Positions 41,203-41,879 of a stretch of 41,879 bases of DNA are shown here, one piece after another. The position numbers were made by a program, and so were the translations under genes. The notes under the pieces are model-generated. The model saw only the letters and a program-made list of their open reading frames with translations, ran no database searches and had not been told where the DNA came from. Origin of the DNA: Acidobacteriota bacterium (GTDB lineage: Bacteria > Acidobacteriota > Vicinamibacteria > Vicinamibacterales > CAVVIG01); contig JAGWRA010000026.1 in the NCBI GenBank assembly GCA_028876655.1, forward strand, positions 1 through 41,879, read 5' to 3'. The stretch's first letter is position 1. Each line of letters starts with the position of its first letter.

Positions 41203-41879
41203 GCCCGGGCGGCGGCTCCGGCCGGAAGGCGATGGAGGACGGCGTGCAGCCGCACGGCCGCGTGCAGAAGATCGGCGTCGCCGCCGCGCTCCGCCGTCAA
41301 CTGCAGGCCGAGGGGCAGGCTGTCGCCGACCGGCATCGGAATCGAGATGGCCGGCGTCCCCATGGCGGTCCAGGGCGCGTTCATCCGGGCGTCGCCGGTC
41401 GAGGCGAGGCTGAACGGCGCGGGCCCGGGCGCCGCCGGCGCGAGGATGATCGGCGTCGCGGCGTAGAGGCCGGCGAACTGCGCGTGGCAGGCGGCGATCC
41501 GGCGGCGCGCCTCGTCGTACGCGGCGTCGCCGATCTGCAGCCCCTCGCGCACGAGCTCGCCCATGTCCTCCATGCGCGAGCCGTGTTCGCGGTACCGTTC
41601 GGCGTGCGCGCGCGCCCCTTCGTAGAACATCACCGTGTGGCTCGCCTGGCGCAGGTCGCGCAGGAGGTCGGCGAGGGCGACCGGCTGCATCGTGACGCCC
41701 GCCTGCCGCACCCGCTCGACGGTCTGCTGGAACGCCGCCGCCATCGCGGGCTCGACATCCGGCAGGTCGCCGGCGAAGCCCATCACGTCCACATCCGGTC
41801 CCGGGGCGACCGGTTGTCCGAGCGCCTGCCACAGCGCCCGCATGTCGGTCGGTGCGTGGGTGAAGAAGCCGAGCGTGTC
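41199..41879 (-). CDS. Amidase-signature family enzyme, C-terminal part (truncated by window edge)
   Basis: 226 residues are visible, open to the window end. The first residues (DTLGFFTHAPTDMRALWQALG) match the segment after the catalytic Ser-Ser-Lys region of amidase-signature enzymes. The middle is helical, and the end has ILAPAAPG, then NAPWTAMGTPAISIPM and GLQLTAERGGDADLL, the classic amidase-signature closing motifs. The Ser-cisSer-Lys triad lies outside the window, so activity cannot be judged. It would hydrolyse an amide or act like GatA; no gatC/gatB is in view, so a stand-alone amidase is more likely. Its stop overlaps the next start by 4 bp. Confidence 0.88.
   Translation of the reverse strand, partial: DTLGFFTHAPTDMRALWQALGQPVAPGPDVDVMGFAGDLPDVEPAMAAAFQQTVERVRQAGVTMQPVALADLLRDLRQASHTVMFYEGARAHAERYREHGSRMEDMGELVREGLQIGDAAYDEARRRIAACHAQFAGLYAATPIILAPAAPGPAPFSLASTGDARMNAPWTAMGTPAISIPMPVGDSLPLGLQLTAERGGDADLLHAAVRLHAVLHRLPAGAAARA

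Overview
The window is high-GC bacterial DNA, and most of it is chromosomal coding sequence. The best lineage marker is a tandem pair of large FtsX/MacB-type permeases with no ATPase (23006-27865). These have the layout of the 'acidobacterial duplicated orphan permease' (ADOP) family. A sortilin/VPS10-like Asp-box protein, a DUF5916 outer-membrane protein, a soluble glucose/sorbosone dehydrogenase fused to cytochrome c and a PD40-CehA metallohydrolase fit the same picture: Acidobacteriota, possibly Vicinamibacteria. The phylum is an inference from gene families, not a measured placement. I saw no rRNA, tRNA, CRISPR array, phage gene or transposase.

Layout. 1-179 is the start of a membrane protein. 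525-5370 (minus) holds the Asp-box propeller protein, an exported DsrE-family protein and a fumarylacetoacetate-hydrolase-family enzyme. The last shares an 18-bp divergent start region with a Yip1-like membrane protein (5389-5904). 6164-10156 (plus) is a two-gene secretion operon: a small exported protein and an 1134-residue surface protein with MBG/Ig-like repeats and an Asp/His/Gly-rich tail. 10229-16817 (minus) holds an S10 serine carboxypeptidase, an exported methyltransferase, a glyoxalase-like protein, DUF3014, two small membrane proteins and Tag DNA glycosylase. 16887-22903 (plus) holds a fused alpha-beta 2-oxoacid dehydrogenase E1, then an MFS transporter, an unknown membrane protein and a GT-C-like glycosyltransferase. 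23006-35782 (minus) holds the ADOP pair, a PD40-CehA-cyclophilin fusion, the sugar dehydrogenase-cytochrome c, a methyltransferase and the DUF5916 protein. 35962-36966 (plus) is an O-methyltransferase. 37058-41879 (minus) is a compact operon-like run: MaoC, DUF1697, MBL hydrolase, SIMPL, methyltransferase with Ig-like tail, and a truncated amidase.

How the genes relate. The window is dominated by cell-envelope and exported proteins: signal-peptide beta-propellers, peptidase, adhesin-like protein, outer-membrane barrel and orphan permeases. These are mixed with small-molecule enzymes. No single pathway links them all. The clearest functional units are the secreted pair, the glycosyltransferase operon, the ADOP pair, and the dehydrogenase/metallohydrolase operon.

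Two features stand out beyond the genes. First, several intergenic gaps are built from arrays of degenerate 7-nt (in one case about 8-nt) direct repeats. These often occur as facing inverted arrays and several abut a start or stop codon (465-527, 11931-12073, 19386-19493, 36983-37010, 37487-37643). Second, several genes have a -10-like hexamer only 6-8 nt before the start codon, as expected for leaderless mRNAs. The clearest case is the shared -10 between the divergent starts at 5370 and 5389.
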